Below are positions 6,598 to 12,072 of a stretch of 12,072 bases of DNA, in pieces. The notes under the pieces were generated by a model. The model was not told the origin of the DNA, ran no database searches, and worked only from the letters and a program-made list of their open reading frames with translations. Each line of letters opens with the position of its first letter. Within the stretch, counting starts at the first letter, position 1. The stretch comes from DATGYC01 sp035298385 (GTDB lineage: Bacteria > Bacillota > Sulfobacillia > Symbiobacteriales > Symbiobacteriaceae). Location: assembly GCA_035298385.1 (NCBI GenBank), contig DATGYC010000340.1:1-12072 (forward strand), in the 5' to 3' direction. The translations under genes and the position numbers were made by a program.

Positions 6598-6831
6598 CTA
6601 TGGGCGAAGCCAGCGGGTCAGCTCCAGGGCCGAGTCGCCGCCTGCCCAGCGGCGTAGCGCCTCCTCCACCAGGGCGCCCTCGCCGGCGACTAATCGCTGC
6701 ACGAGGAGGGCCGGGAGCGCTCGGGCTGCCCTGGCTTCGGCCTGTTGGTGGTCGGTTAGGCGCGCCAGGACTGCGGAGGCTCGCTCAGCCGCCGCCGCTT
6801 CGCTCCGGGACCACGTTACCAGCTTGCCCAT
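6598..6831 (-). CDS. Hypothetical Ala/Arg-rich helical protein, 77 residues
   Basis: I do not recognise this family. The product is predicted almost entirely helical, rich in Ala, Leu, Arg and Glu, without a membrane span, signal peptide or cysteine. Sequences such as SEAAAAERASAVLARLTDHQ and GALVEEALRRWAGGDSALEL read as amphipathic helices. A small cytoplasmic adaptor or oligomer is possible but unproven. It is judged real because AGAGGTGG lies about six bases before the ATG and a well-formed terminator follows the TAG within five bases. It lies between a membrane-protein gene and the MFS gene, all on the same strand, with 96 bases to its upstream neighbour. No functional link is evident. 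Confidence 0.65.
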   Translation of the reverse strand: MGKLVTWSRSEAAAAERASAVLARLTDHQQAEARAARALPALLVQRLVAGEGALVEEALRRWAGGDSALELTRWLRP

Positions 6832-6927
6832 CCGTCGCCACCTCTCTTGACCACCCTAGCATGCCCGCACCTGCACAGCCAACACTCGCCGGATCCTTTC
6901 GCCTTTCGCAAAACGGATCGATCCCCG

Positions 6928-7194
6928 CTAGGCCTTCACGTCGTGCAGCCAGCGCACCCCACTGGTCGGGCTCGCCGGCGTGTAGCGCCAGTACTCCAGC
7001 CGGTACTGCAGCGGCAGGTGGAGCGACCAGGTCTCGACCGCGGTCTCGTTGCTCAGGGCAAAGAACTGGTGGTCGATCCCGACCGCCTTGACGTAGAGCA
7101 CCCCCACGCAGAGTAGCCCCACCAGCAGGTAGAGCCAGGTGGGGCGCCCCGAAGGCTCCGCCACCGCCTGGTCATTCTGGGCAAACTGATCCAT
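6928..7194 (-). CDS. Small single-span membrane protein, 88 residues, downstream of spoIVA
   Basis: The family is not recognised. Residues 1-18 are polar and acidic. One membrane span is clear at about 19-39 (TWLYLLVGLLCVGVLYVKAVG). About 49 residues follow that are rich in Trp, Tyr and His (WSLHLPLQYRLEYWRYTP, then GVRWLHDVKA). The start is ATG 7194, with AAGGGGGAT about eleven bases upstream. It is 80 bases after spoIVA on the same strand. The hairpin between them lacks a U tract in this direction, so read-through from spoIVA is possible. Co-expression with spoIVA would make a mother-cell membrane role attractive, but that is inference. No promoter of its own was found. Confidence 0.7.
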   Translation of the reverse strand: MDQFAQNDQAVAEPSGRPTWLYLLVGLLCVGVLYVKAVGIDHQFFALSNETAVETWSLHLPLQYRLEYWRYTPASPTSGVRWLHDVKA

Positions 7195-7218
7195 CGCAGA
7201 ATATCCCCCTTACCGAAG

Positions 7219-7245
7219 GAGGCCCGGGCGCCATGCCCAGGCCTC
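7219..7245. terminator. Hairpin between spoIVA and the 88-residue protein gene
   Basis: GAGGCCCGGGC (7219-7229) pairs over 11 positions with GCCCAGGCCTC (7235-7245) around a 5-base loop, with one mismatch or wobble depending on strand. The T-rich tail (TTTCATCTTT) follows on the plus strand. On the minus strand, the direction of spoIVA, the tail is CTTCGGTAAGG. It therefore looks like a poor terminator for spoIVA and may instead be a stabilising 3' or processing hairpin. Confidence 0.5.
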
Positions 7246-7274
7246 TTTCATCTTTAGATCGATGCAGAGCAGCC

Positions 7275-8756
7275 CTAGATAATGATGCAGATCAGCCCGC
7301 CCGAGCCCTCGTTGATGATCCGGCTGAGGGTCTCCTGCAGCTTCATCTGCGCTTCGTCCGGCATCCGGTAGAGCTTCGACTTGATCCCCTCCTGCACCAG
7401 CTCCTGCAGGGACTTGCCGAAGATGTCGAACTCCCAGAGCTTCTGCGGATCGTCCTCCAGCTGCTGCAGGAGGTACTGGACCAGCTCCTCACCCTGCTTC
7501 GCCGTGCCGATGATCGGCGTCACCTCGGCGTTGATATCCGCCCGGATGAAGTGGTACGACGGCGCTTGGGCCCGCAGCTTGACGCCGTACATCAGCCCCT
7601 GGCGAACCGGCTCCGGCTCCTCCAGGATCAGATCCTCCGGCTGCGGGTGGACCACACCGTAACCGGTCGCCTTGACAGAGGCAAGGGCGTCCCTGACCTT
7701 GTCGTACTCCCGCTTGGCGTAAGAGAGATCCCGCATCAGGCGGACCATCGTGTGCTTGCCCTCCAGCGGCTGGCCCACGATCTCCTCTAAGGTCTGGTAG
7801 TAGAGGTCATCGAGGGCCTCGGTCTCGACGACGACGACGCCAGAGCCCAGGTCATACTCCCGCGGGCGGACCGAGGAGAGGCACTCGCAGCCGCCCAGCC
7901 GCTCAACGGCCGGATCGACATCCCGGATCTTGCGAATGCCCGAGACGGCCTCCGTGATGGCGTCCTGGATCGTCACACGCAGCGGGTGGACCACCTCGAG
8001 CTCCTCCACCCAGCGGGGCAGGTGGAAGTGGGCCTCGCGGACCGGGAACTCGAAGAGCGCCTGCTCGAGGATCAGGTGGACGTCATCCATGGAGAGCTCG
8101 GAGCAGTCGCAGGGGATGACGGGGGCGTTGTACTTGACCTCCAGCTCGGTCGCCAGGTCCATCGTCTCGTTCGCATAGGGATGGATGGTGTTCAGGATGA
8201 TGACGAAGGGCTTGCCGAGTCCCTGCAGCTCCGCGATCACCCGCTCCTCGGCCTCGATATACTTGCCGCGGGCGAGCTCACAGATCGAGCCGTCGGTGGT
8301 GACGCAGAGGCCGATCGTGGCGTGGTCCTGGATCACCTTACGGGTGCCCATCTCGGCCGCCTCGGTGAAGGGGACGGCGTCCTCGAACCAGGGGGTCTGG
8401 ATCATGCGGGGCTCGCCGTGCTCATCCATGTAGCCCAGGGCGCCCTCGACGGCGTAGCCGACGGAGTCGACGAGGCGGATGTTGACGTCGAGACCATCGG
8501 CGATCGGGACGGTGACGGCTTCATCGGGGACGAACTTGGGCTCGACGGTGGTGATGGTCTTGCCGCCGCCGGACTGGGGGAGTTCGTCGCGGACCCGGGC
8601 CTGCTCGTACTCATCCTGGATGCCGGGCAGGAGGACGAGTTCGGCCAGCTTGCGCACGAGCGTGGACTTGCCGGTGCGGACCGGGCCGACGATGCCTAGA
8701 TAGATGTCGCCGGCGGTGCGCTTGGCTACGTCCTCAAAGATGTCAACCTTCTCCAA
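7275..8756 (-). CDS. spoIVA: Stage IV sporulation protein A (SpoIVA), spore coat basement ATPase
   Basis: SpoIVA is a mother-cell ATPase that polymerises on the forespore surface and anchors the spore coat. It is also needed for cortex formation. The 493 residues align along their whole length with the remembered 492-residue Bacillus subtilis protein, from MEKVDIF at the N-terminus to the end RIINEGSGGLICIII. The Walker A motif GPVRTGKST is at 24-32 with Lys30. DELPQSGGGKTITTVEPKFVP follows at 57-77. Thr70 is kept, whereas the neighbouring Thr71 of B. subtilis is Val here. RLVDSVGYAVEGALGY and IIGTAKQGEELVQYL are further family blocks. The start is TTG 8756, set by GGGAGGG (8764-8770) seven bases upstream and by the family's N-terminus. 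An upstream extension to 9134 would run through the promoter and hairpins and is not coding. A sigma-E-like promoter precedes it, matching known control of spoIVA. Confidence 0.98.
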   Translation of the reverse strand: MEKVDIFEDVAKRTAGDIYLGIVGPVRTGKSTLVRKLAELVLLPGIQDEYEQARVRDELPQSGGGKTITTVEPKFVPDEAVTVPIADGLDVNIRLVDSVGYAVEGALGYMDEHGEPRMIQTPWFEDAVPFTEAAEMGTRKVIQDHATIGLCVTTDGSICELARGKYIEAEERVIAELQGLGKPFVIILNTIHPYANETMDLATELEVKYNAPVIPCDCSELSMDDVHLILEQALFEFPVREAHFHLPRWVEELEVVHPLRVTIQDAITEAVSGIRKIRDVDPAVERLGGCECLSSVRPREYDLGSGVVVVETEALDDLYYQTLEEIVGQPLEGKHTMVRLMRDLSYAKREYDKVRDALASVKATGYGVVHPQPEDLILEEPEPVRQGLMYGVKLRAQAPSYHFIRADINAEVTPIIGTAKQGEELVQYLLQQLEDDPQKLWEFDIFGKSLQELVQEGIKSKLYRMPDEAQMKLQETLSRIINEGSGGLICIII

Positions 8757-8771
8757 GAATCTTCCCTCCCT

Positions 8772-8787
8772 GGTGCCTGGTGGCACC
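8772..8787 (-). promoter_or_regulatory. Leader hairpin beside the spoIVA ribosome binding site
   Basis: Minus-strand GGTGCC and GGCACC form a 6-bp stem with loop ACCA, ending two bases before the GGGAGGG site. It could stabilise the leader or modulate translation. No further evidence supports a regulatory role. Confidence 0.35.
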
Positions 8788-8827
8788 CGATAGCTGAGCA
8801 GGCGGGACTCGCCTTGTCTCACAGAGA

Positions 8828-8856
8828 TTCGTATGTGGGGACGGGGTGCGGTATGA
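8828..8856 (-). promoter_or_regulatory. Sigma-E-like promoter of spoIVA
   Basis: The B. subtilis sigma-E consensus is roughly KMATATT, 14-15 bases, CATACAMT. The minus strand shows TCATACC (8856-8850), exactly 14 bases, then CATACGAA (8835-8828). That agrees at five of seven and six of eight positions. A start near 8820 gives a leader of about 64 bases to the TTG codon. spoIVA is a known sigma-E gene, which raises the prior. Confidence 0.6.
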
Positions 8857-8906
8857 CGCGTTTCGTCAGTGCTCAAGCACCGATCGATTGGGCTCGCCGA
8901 AAGGTC

Positions 8907-8960
8907 CTCCGTCCGTTTTGGGCAGCGATTTCCAGTCGGAAGCGCCCAAAGCGGACGGAG
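8907..8960. repeat. Long hairpin C: 17-base inverted repeat of the CTCCGTCCG-TTTGGGC arm
   Basis: CTCCGTCCGTTTTGGGC (8907-8923) is inverted at 8944-8960 as GCCCAAAGCGGACGGAG, with 16 of 17 positions paired. The odd pair is a U-G wobble in a plus-strand RNA but a C-A mismatch in a minus-strand RNA. The 20-base loop contains TTCC and GGAA, able to extend the fold. Its arms match those of hairpin A at 9077-9130. Confidence 0.85.
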
Positions 8961-8984
8961 AAGGGCCAGTGAATGGGAATGCAG

Positions 8985-9030
8985 GGGCCACGCGGCCCGC
9001 TTTCGTGCGGATGAGGGGGCCGCGTGGCCC
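8985..9030. repeat. GC-rich hairpin B between hairpins C and A
   Basis: GGGCCACGCGGCCC (8985-8998) and GGGCCGCGTGGCCC (9017-9030) are perfectly complementary over 14 bases, with an 18-base loop. Each arm can also fold on itself (GGGCC with GGCCC around a 4-base loop), so a cruciform or two small hairpins are alternatives. It has no U tract on either side and is not an ordinary terminator. Confidence 0.8.
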
Positions 9031-9076
9031 AATTCTTCGTTCGGGGAGGGCGCGAGATGGGCCGCGACGGGCCGTA

Positions 9077-9130
9077 CTCCGTCCGATTTGGGCAAGAATT
9101 GAGGATCCGAGTTGCCCAAATCGGACGGAG
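9077..9130. repeat. Long hairpin A: perfect 19-base inverted repeat
   Basis: CTCCGTCCGATTTGGGCAA (9077-9095) is perfectly complementary to TTGCCCAAATCGGACGGAG (9112-9130), with a 16-base loop. The arm is a near copy of that in hairpin C, 170 bases away, so the region holds four alternating copies of one motif. No U tract follows in either direction. The gap from 8861 to 9180 shows no gene that I can support. Confidence 0.9.
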
Positions 9131-9180
9131 GCACCGGTTGCCCCCTGGAACGCCCTACCGTCGGTCCGTCTAACCTACGA

Positions 9181-9256
9181 GCGGTAGGGCCGGTCCCTCA
9201 GCCAGCAACGCTGACTAAGGGACCGGCCCTCTCTATGGCTGTACCGGCCCTACCGC
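9181..9256 (-). terminator. Overlapping alternative hairpins at the 3' end of gntR
   Basis: On the minus strand AGGGCCGGTCCCT (9230-9218) pairs perfectly over 13 bases with AGGGACCGGCCCT (9198-9186), with CAGC and GCTG extending the stem internally. The same 3' arm (9194-9181) can instead pair over 14 bases with GCGGTAGGGCCGGT (9256-9243), which includes the gntR stop codon. The two folds exclude each other. Neither has a U tract in the gntR direction, so termination is plausible but not assured. Confidence 0.55.
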
Positions 9257-9981
9257 CGCACAACGCCCCGCTCCAGCCGGATCTGGTACTCATACCGATC
9301 CGCCCGATAGACCACCCGGGTATACTCCACCGGGCGCCCCAATGCGTCCTTGGTCACCCGGTGAATCGCCAGCCCCGGCGAGCCCGGCTCCAACTCCAGG
9401 TACCCCGCCGTCTCTACCGACAGGGCCACCGCCCCCAGCCACTGATCCCCCTCCGCCGGCGCCCGCCCCCCCGCCTCCAGCAGGGCGTAATACGGCCGCA
9501 CCGCGATCTGTTCCCGCCCCAGCAGATGGACCAGGTCAGACGGAAAGTAGCTCGTGTCCGCAAAGAGCGGCGCCCCACCCACCGAGACCAACCGCCGAAT
9601 CTGCAAGAGCGGCCCCGCCGTCCCCAGTAGCTCCGCCACCCGCGGCTCCGGCTCCACCTCGTACCCCAACACCCGGACCGAAGGCTCCAGCCCCCGCAGG
9701 GCGAGCTCCTCCACAAAGCCGGTCAACTGCGCCAGCGTCTGGTTGATCTTCGGCGGGGCCACGAACGTCCCCTTCCCCCGCCGGCGGTAGATCCGCCCCT
9801 CCTGGACCAGCTCGTCCATCGCCTGCCGGACCGTGATCCGGCTGATGCCATAGAGCTCGATCAGCTGCATCTCCGGCGGCAGCGGCTGCTCGGGCGCCCA
9901 CTCCCCGGAGGCGATCTTCTGTTCGACCAAGAGCTTGAACTGCCGATAGAGCGGCAGTGGCGACCGTGGATTCAGCTCCAT
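9250..9981 (-). CDS. GntR/HutC-family transcriptional regulator
   Basis: A 243-residue cytoplasmic DNA-binding regulator of typical HutC-subfamily length. The N-terminal winged helix-turn-helix spans about residues 8-74. Its signatures include LPPEMQLIELYGISRITVRQ and MDELVQEGRIYRRRGKGTFV. The remainder, about 85-240, is a UTRA-type effector-binding domain: GLEPSVRVLGYEVEP, LLQIRRLVSVGGAPLFADTSY, and a C-terminal GRPVEYTRVVYRADRYEYQI. HutC regulators usually act as repressors released by a small molecule. The ligand is not predictable here. The ATG follows the stop codon of the DUF1634 gene directly, with GGGGCGGTG as ribosome binding site, so translation is probably coupled. As the last gene of a permease, DUF1634, gntR unit it likely controls that unit, possibly through the repeat at 11197-11222. 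Confidence 0.92.
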   Translation of the reverse strand: MELNPRSPLPLYRQFKLLVEQKIASGEWAPEQPLPPEMQLIELYGISRITVRQAMDELVQEGRIYRRRGKGTFVAPPKINQTLAQLTGFVEELALRGLEPSVRVLGYEVEPEPRVAELLGTAGPLLQIRRLVSVGGAPLFADTSYFPSDLVHLLGREQIAVRPYYALLEAGGRAPAEGDQWLGAVALSVETAGYLELEPGSPGLAIHRVTKDALGRPVEYTRVVYRADRYEYQIRLERGVVRR

Positions 9982-10338
9982 CTACACCGCCCCGATCAGG
10001 ACGCTGACGGCCAGCACCACGACGACACCAAGCGAGACCAGGGCGTAGCGCCAGTCGCCCTCGAGCAGATAGCCGAGCGCTGCGACGAGTACCCGCAGGG
10101 CGGGCGTGATCATCAGGACGACGATGCCCGAGACCATGAAGGCGAGCGGATTGCCGGCGGCAAGATCAGCGAACAGGGTACCAAACGCGATCGCCGGGGC
10201 GCCCTGGTTCCCGAGGAAGTAGAGCAGGGAGCCGATCAGCATCAGCGCCATGCTGAGCACCAGCCCGCTCAGCAGCGCCACCTGGATCAGCCGATTGAGC
10301 CGGGCGACGTGATGATCCCGCGACTTTGTCAGTTGCAT
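9982..10338 (-). CDS. DUF1634-family integral membrane protein, partner of TauE/SafE permease
   Basis: A 118-residue membrane protein with three predicted spans, at about 17-42, 64-90 and 96-117. The pattern GIVVLMITPALRVLVAALGY followed by LLEGDWRYAL is that of DUF1634. Members are commonly encoded beside TauE/SafE (formerly DUF81) permeases, as here. Its function is not established. A role as accessory subunit of the permease is a reasonable inference. ATG 10338 lies 14 bases after the permease stop, with AGGGAG ten bases upstream. Its TAG abuts the ATG of gntR. The N-terminal stretch (KSRDHHVARLNR) is basic and probably cytoplasmic. Confidence 0.85.
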   Translation of the reverse strand: MQLTKSRDHHVARLNRLIQVALLSGLVLSMALMLIGSLLYFLGNQGAPAIAFGTLFADLAAGNPLAFMVSGIVVLMITPALRVLVAALGYLLEGDWRYALVSLGVVVVLAVSVLIGAV

Positions 10339-10352
10339 CAGTGATCAGCTCC

Positions 10353-11183
10353 CTAACGAAGTGTGATGCCGAAGGCGGAGAGCCCCATCTGCAGGGCCAT
10401 CACGGCCATGATCCCGGCGAAGAGGCGGGTCAGGCTCCGGGTGCGCAGTCGCGGACCGATCCGGGAGCCCGCCAGGGCGCCCAGCGTCACGCCGATCGCC
10501 GTCGGTACGGCGATCATTGGGTGGACATCGCCCCGGGAATAGTAGATATAGGCGCTGGCGACAGCGGTGACGCCGATCATGAAGTTGCTGGTCGCTGCGG
10601 CCGCCTTCATCGGTACGCCCATGCCCAGCGTCATCGCCGGGACCTTGATGGCGCCGCCGCCAATGCCCAGGAGCCCGGAGATGTTGCCCGCGATGAAGGA
10701 GACGCAGAGGCCCAGCGGCAACCGCTTGACGCGGTACGACACCTCTCGCCCGAGCTTCGGATCGTAGAAGGTGGCATCAAGCGGGCCCTTTGGCGCATCC
10801 GCACCGGCGACGACGGCGTTCGGATCCTCCTCCTTCTTGCGCCAGAGCGAGAGGATGGTGGGGACCATCGCCGCGGCAAAGAGGCCGGCGAGGACGTTCT
10901 TGGAGAGGAAGGCGGCGGTGACGCCGCCCAGGACGGCGCCGATGGTAGTCGAGAGTTCGAGGGTCATGCCGAGTCGGATGTTGGTCAGCTCATCGCCGAC
11001 GTAGGCGATGGCCGAGGCCGTGGAGGTGGCGATGACGGCGATGATGCTGGCACCGATCGCCTCTGTGATGGGCACGCCGAGGAGTAGCGTGAGCAGGGGG
11101 ATCAAGAAGACACCGCCACCACTACCGATCATGGCGCCAAAGAGGCCGCTGAAGAGGCCGACGAGGAGAATCGAGAGGTACAT
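10353..11183 (-). CDS. TauE/SafE-family sulfite/anion exporter permease
   Basis: A 276-residue polytopic membrane protein. It has the internal duplication of the family: MIGSGGGVFLIPLLTLLLGV at 18-37 in the first half and LLGIGGGAIKVPAMTLGMGV at 171-190 in the second. The two halves are linked by a hydrophilic loop at about 114-155. About eight spans are expected. Family members are linked to export of sulfite, sulfoacetate or related sulfur and organic anions. The substrate here is unknown. ATG 11183 is preferred over GTG 11189 because AGGGG lies about seven bases before the ATG but overlaps the spacing needed for the GTG. It is the first gene of the unit with DUF1634 and gntR and follows a good promoter at 11217-11245. 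Confidence 0.92.
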   Translation of the reverse strand: MYLSILLVGLFSGLFGAMIGSGGGVFLIPLLTLLLGVPITEAIGASIIAVIATSTASAIAYVGDELTNIRLGMTLELSTTIGAVLGGVTAAFLSKNVLAGLFAAAMVPTILSLWRKKEEDPNAVVAGADAPKGPLDATFYDPKLGREVSYRVKRLPLGLCVSFIAGNISGLLGIGGGAIKVPAMTLGMGVPMKAAAATSNFMIGVTAVASAYIYYSRGDVHPMIAVPTAIGVTLGALAGSRIGPRLRTRSLTRLFAGIMAVMALQMGLSAFGITLR

Positions 11184-11196
11184 GGCCACGCCCCTA

Positions 11197-11222
11197 ACGT
11201 CATAATGTCATAACATATTATG
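11197..11222 (-). promoter_or_regulatory. AT-rich repeat overlapping the tauE-like promoter, possible GntR operator
   Basis: Minus-strand CATAATATGTTATG (11222-11209) is an inverted repeat with 5-base arms CATAA and TTATG. A third half-site, ATTATG, follows, and TTATGAC occurs twice eight bases apart. The block covers the -10 box and the expected start site and stands out against the GC-rich surroundings. The linked gntR product is the obvious candidate to bind it, by inference only. Confidence 0.45.
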
Positions 11223-11245
11223 CGCAACCTGGACAGGGATGACAA
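11217..11245 (-). promoter_or_regulatory. Sigma-A-type promoter of the TauE/SafE, DUF1634, gntR unit
   Basis: On the minus strand TTGTCA (11245-11240) and CATAAT (11222-11217) each match consensus at five of six positions, with an exact 17-base spacer. Transcription should start near 11210, about 27 bases before ATG 11183. Confidence 0.8.
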
Positions 11246-11260
11246 GCCCTCCTCGTGCAC

Positions 11261-11295
11261 AAAAAGAAGCCGGGCGCCCTCTTGGCGCCCGGCTT
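11261..11295 (-). terminator. Intrinsic terminator of the SRPBCC gene
   Basis: Minus-strand AAGCCGGGCGCC (11295-11284) pairs perfectly with GGCGCCCGGCTT (11278-11267), loop AAGAG, followed by CTTTTT. The stem overlaps the TAA stop codon of the gene by two bases. Confidence 0.92.
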
Positions 11296-11797
11296 ACTTC
11301 CGTAATCCCGTGTACTGATCATGGATCTCCTGCCACCGCGGATAGTGGACCGTCCACCACTCGGGCCAATTGACCGACTGGCCCTCCAGCGCATCCGACA
11401 GGTGCTCCAGGTGCATATGCCACCCGGCCATGTTCATCAGCAGGTGGTCGGCCGGGAGGGCGATTGTGCAGGTGAAGCGCAGCAGGCACCCCTCTCCCTC
11501 CGGCTGAAGCTCCCACCGGAGGCGCCCGTGGATATCGGTCTGGTACTCGACGAGGTGGGGCGGATCGAAGGCGGTCACCGTGCCCCGGGCGACGATCTCA
11601 GTCGTGGGCTCCTTCGCGTTGAGCCAGCGGAGCTGAACCCGGCCCCCGGTAGTGGGCTCCACCTCAGCCTCGGCCAGCCAGAGGACCATCAGCGCCGGCT
11701 GGGTCAGCGCAGTCCAGACCCGATCGACCGGATACTTCAGGTACCGCTCAAACTTGATCTCGTGCCCGTCAGCGATCTCCCGTGCGACTCCCTGCAC
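11294..11797 (-). CDS. SRPBCC (AHSA1/START-like) domain protein
   Basis: A 167-residue cytoplasmic protein of the activator-of-Hsp90-ATPase-homologue (AHSA1) branch of the SRPBCC fold. This is a hydrophobic-cavity fold that binds small lipophilic ligands or acts as a chaperone-like module. Typical blocks are IKFERYLKYPVDRVWTALTQ at 14-33, LWLAEAEVEPTTGGRVQLRW at 39-58, VTAFDPPHLVEYQ at 74-86, and LLRFTCTIALPADHLLMNMAGWHMHLEHL at 105-133. The C-terminal tail is rich in Trp. The GTG start at 11797 is preferred, since AAGGGG (11807-11812) lies nine bases upstream and the domain begins soon after. ATG 11806 has that site directly abutting it, and GTG 11878 would add 27 residues unlike the family. 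Ligand and pathway are unknown. In many bacteria such genes pair with ArsR-type regulators, but none is visible. Confidence 0.82.
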   Translation of the reverse strand: MQGVAREIADGHEIKFERYLKYPVDRVWTALTQPALMVLWLAEAEVEPTTGGRVQLRWLNAKEPTTEIVARGTVTAFDPPHLVEYQTDIHGRLRWELQPEGEGCLLRFTCTIALPADHLLMNMAGWHMHLEHLSDALEGQSVNWPEWWTVHYPRWQEIHDQYTGLRK

Positions 11798-11940
11798 GCT
11801 GCTCATCCCCTTCGCCGTATCTGAAGCCGAAGATCGCCGGTAGCCGCTCCCGCCAGGCCCCTTCATGATGCACGCCACCGTCGATCATCGTAAACTTCAG
11901 ACGTTCGATCTGCCCCTGCGGGATCGGGTCCCCCCCTCCT

Positions 11941-12072
11941 TCAGCGGCCTTTGTGGGGCACCGCGGGCCGTCGTCTAGCGACGAGGGCGCCCACGATGGC
12001 GCCCACCACGGCCAGCCCGTACGTGAGGTAGGGGATGCCGACCGCATGGTGGACGATGAGGGAGCCGCCGAG
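11941..12072 (-). CDS. C-terminal fragment of a membrane protein, running off the right edge
   Basis: The last 43 codons before TGA (11943-11941) are open to the window edge. They encode a hydrophobic helix (GIPYLTYGLAVVGAIVGALV) followed by a basic tail, ARRRPAVPHKGR. That is the form of a terminal transmembrane segment with a cytoplasmic end. The remainder lies outside the window, so the family cannot be named. AGGAGGGGGG directly follows the stop codon. No convincing ATG, GTG or TTG lies at proper spacing behind it, and the 143 bases from here to the SRPBCC start hold no gene I can support. Confidence 0.6.
   Translation of the reverse strand, partial: LGGSLIVHHAVGIPYLTYGLAVVGAIVGALVARRRPAVPHKGR

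Noticed and set aside
6896..6930. GGATCGATCC palindrome followed by GTTTTG as terminator of the 88-residue gene
   Set aside because: The palindrome leaves no room for a loop, so a stable RNA hairpin is not possible as written.
8757..9134. N-terminal extension of spoIVA by 126 codons
   Set aside because: It would translate the sigma-E-like promoter and the hairpin array. The family N-terminus MEKVDIF matches the TTG at 8756 with a good ribosome binding site.
8846..9187. 113-codon plus-strand open frame in the spoIVA-gntR gap
   Set aside because: It has no ribosome binding site, runs through three inverted repeats, and the product has low-complexity Arg/Pro/Gly composition.
11769..11888. Possible 39-codon minus-strand gene starting ATG 11888 ahead of the SRPBCC gene
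   Set aside because: No ribosome binding site precedes the ATG, it overlaps the SRPBCC start by about 29 bases, and the product (MIDGGVHHEGAWRERLPAIF onward) is not recognisable. The third-base GC pattern is suggestive but too short to decide.

Overview
The window is GC-rich and carries genes of an endospore-forming bacterium. A clear stage IV sporulation protein A (spoIVA) starts with TTG and has a sigma-E-like promoter. There is also a secreted SpoIID-domain protein, a SAM-I (S-box) riboswitch ahead of metX, strong GGAGG-type ribosome binding sites, and several GTG/TTG starts. Together these point to a high-GC member of the Bacillota, for example a Symbiobacterium-like lineage. That placement is inference from gene content only. 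I see no rRNA, tRNA, CRISPR array, transposase or phage gene.

Layout. Positions 1-1110 (minus) hold most of metX, a homoserine O-acyltransferase running off the left edge. It is preceded by a complete regulatory leader: promoter 1362-1390, SAM-I aptamer 1203-1313 and intrinsic terminator 1145-1174. Divergently, 1600-3219 (plus) encodes a soluble methyl-accepting chemotaxis-type transducer with a C-terminal sensor-like domain. Its leader holds two similar GGGG-loop hairpins, and a strong terminator follows the gene. From 3277 to the right edge every gene is on the minus strand. They are a secreted SpoIID/LytB-domain protein (3277-5121), an MFS transporter (5308-6492), a 77-residue unknown protein (6598-6831), an 88-residue single-span membrane protein (6928-7194), spoIVA (7275-8756), a three-gene set of TauE/SafE permease, DUF1634 membrane protein and GntR/HutC regulator (9250-11183), an AHSA1-like SRPBCC protein (11294-11797), and the last 43 codons of a membrane protein running off the right edge (11941-12072).

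How the parts may work together. metX is expected to be shut off by premature termination when S-adenosylmethionine is plentiful. The permease, DUF1634 and gntR genes are spaced 14 and 0 bases apart behind one good promoter overlapped by an AT-rich repeat, which fits a self-regulated export unit. spoIVA belongs to spore-coat basement assembly in the mother cell. The SpoIID-domain protein may also act in sporulation or in general cell-wall turnover.

The least explained DNA is the roughly 490-base gap between spoIVA and gntR. It contains four alternating copies of a 17-19 base arm forming two long hairpins, a third GC-rich hairpin between them, and a pair of mutually exclusive stems at the 3' end of gntR. 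I found no clear new multi-gene system. The hairpin array is the strongest candidate for undescribed structure.
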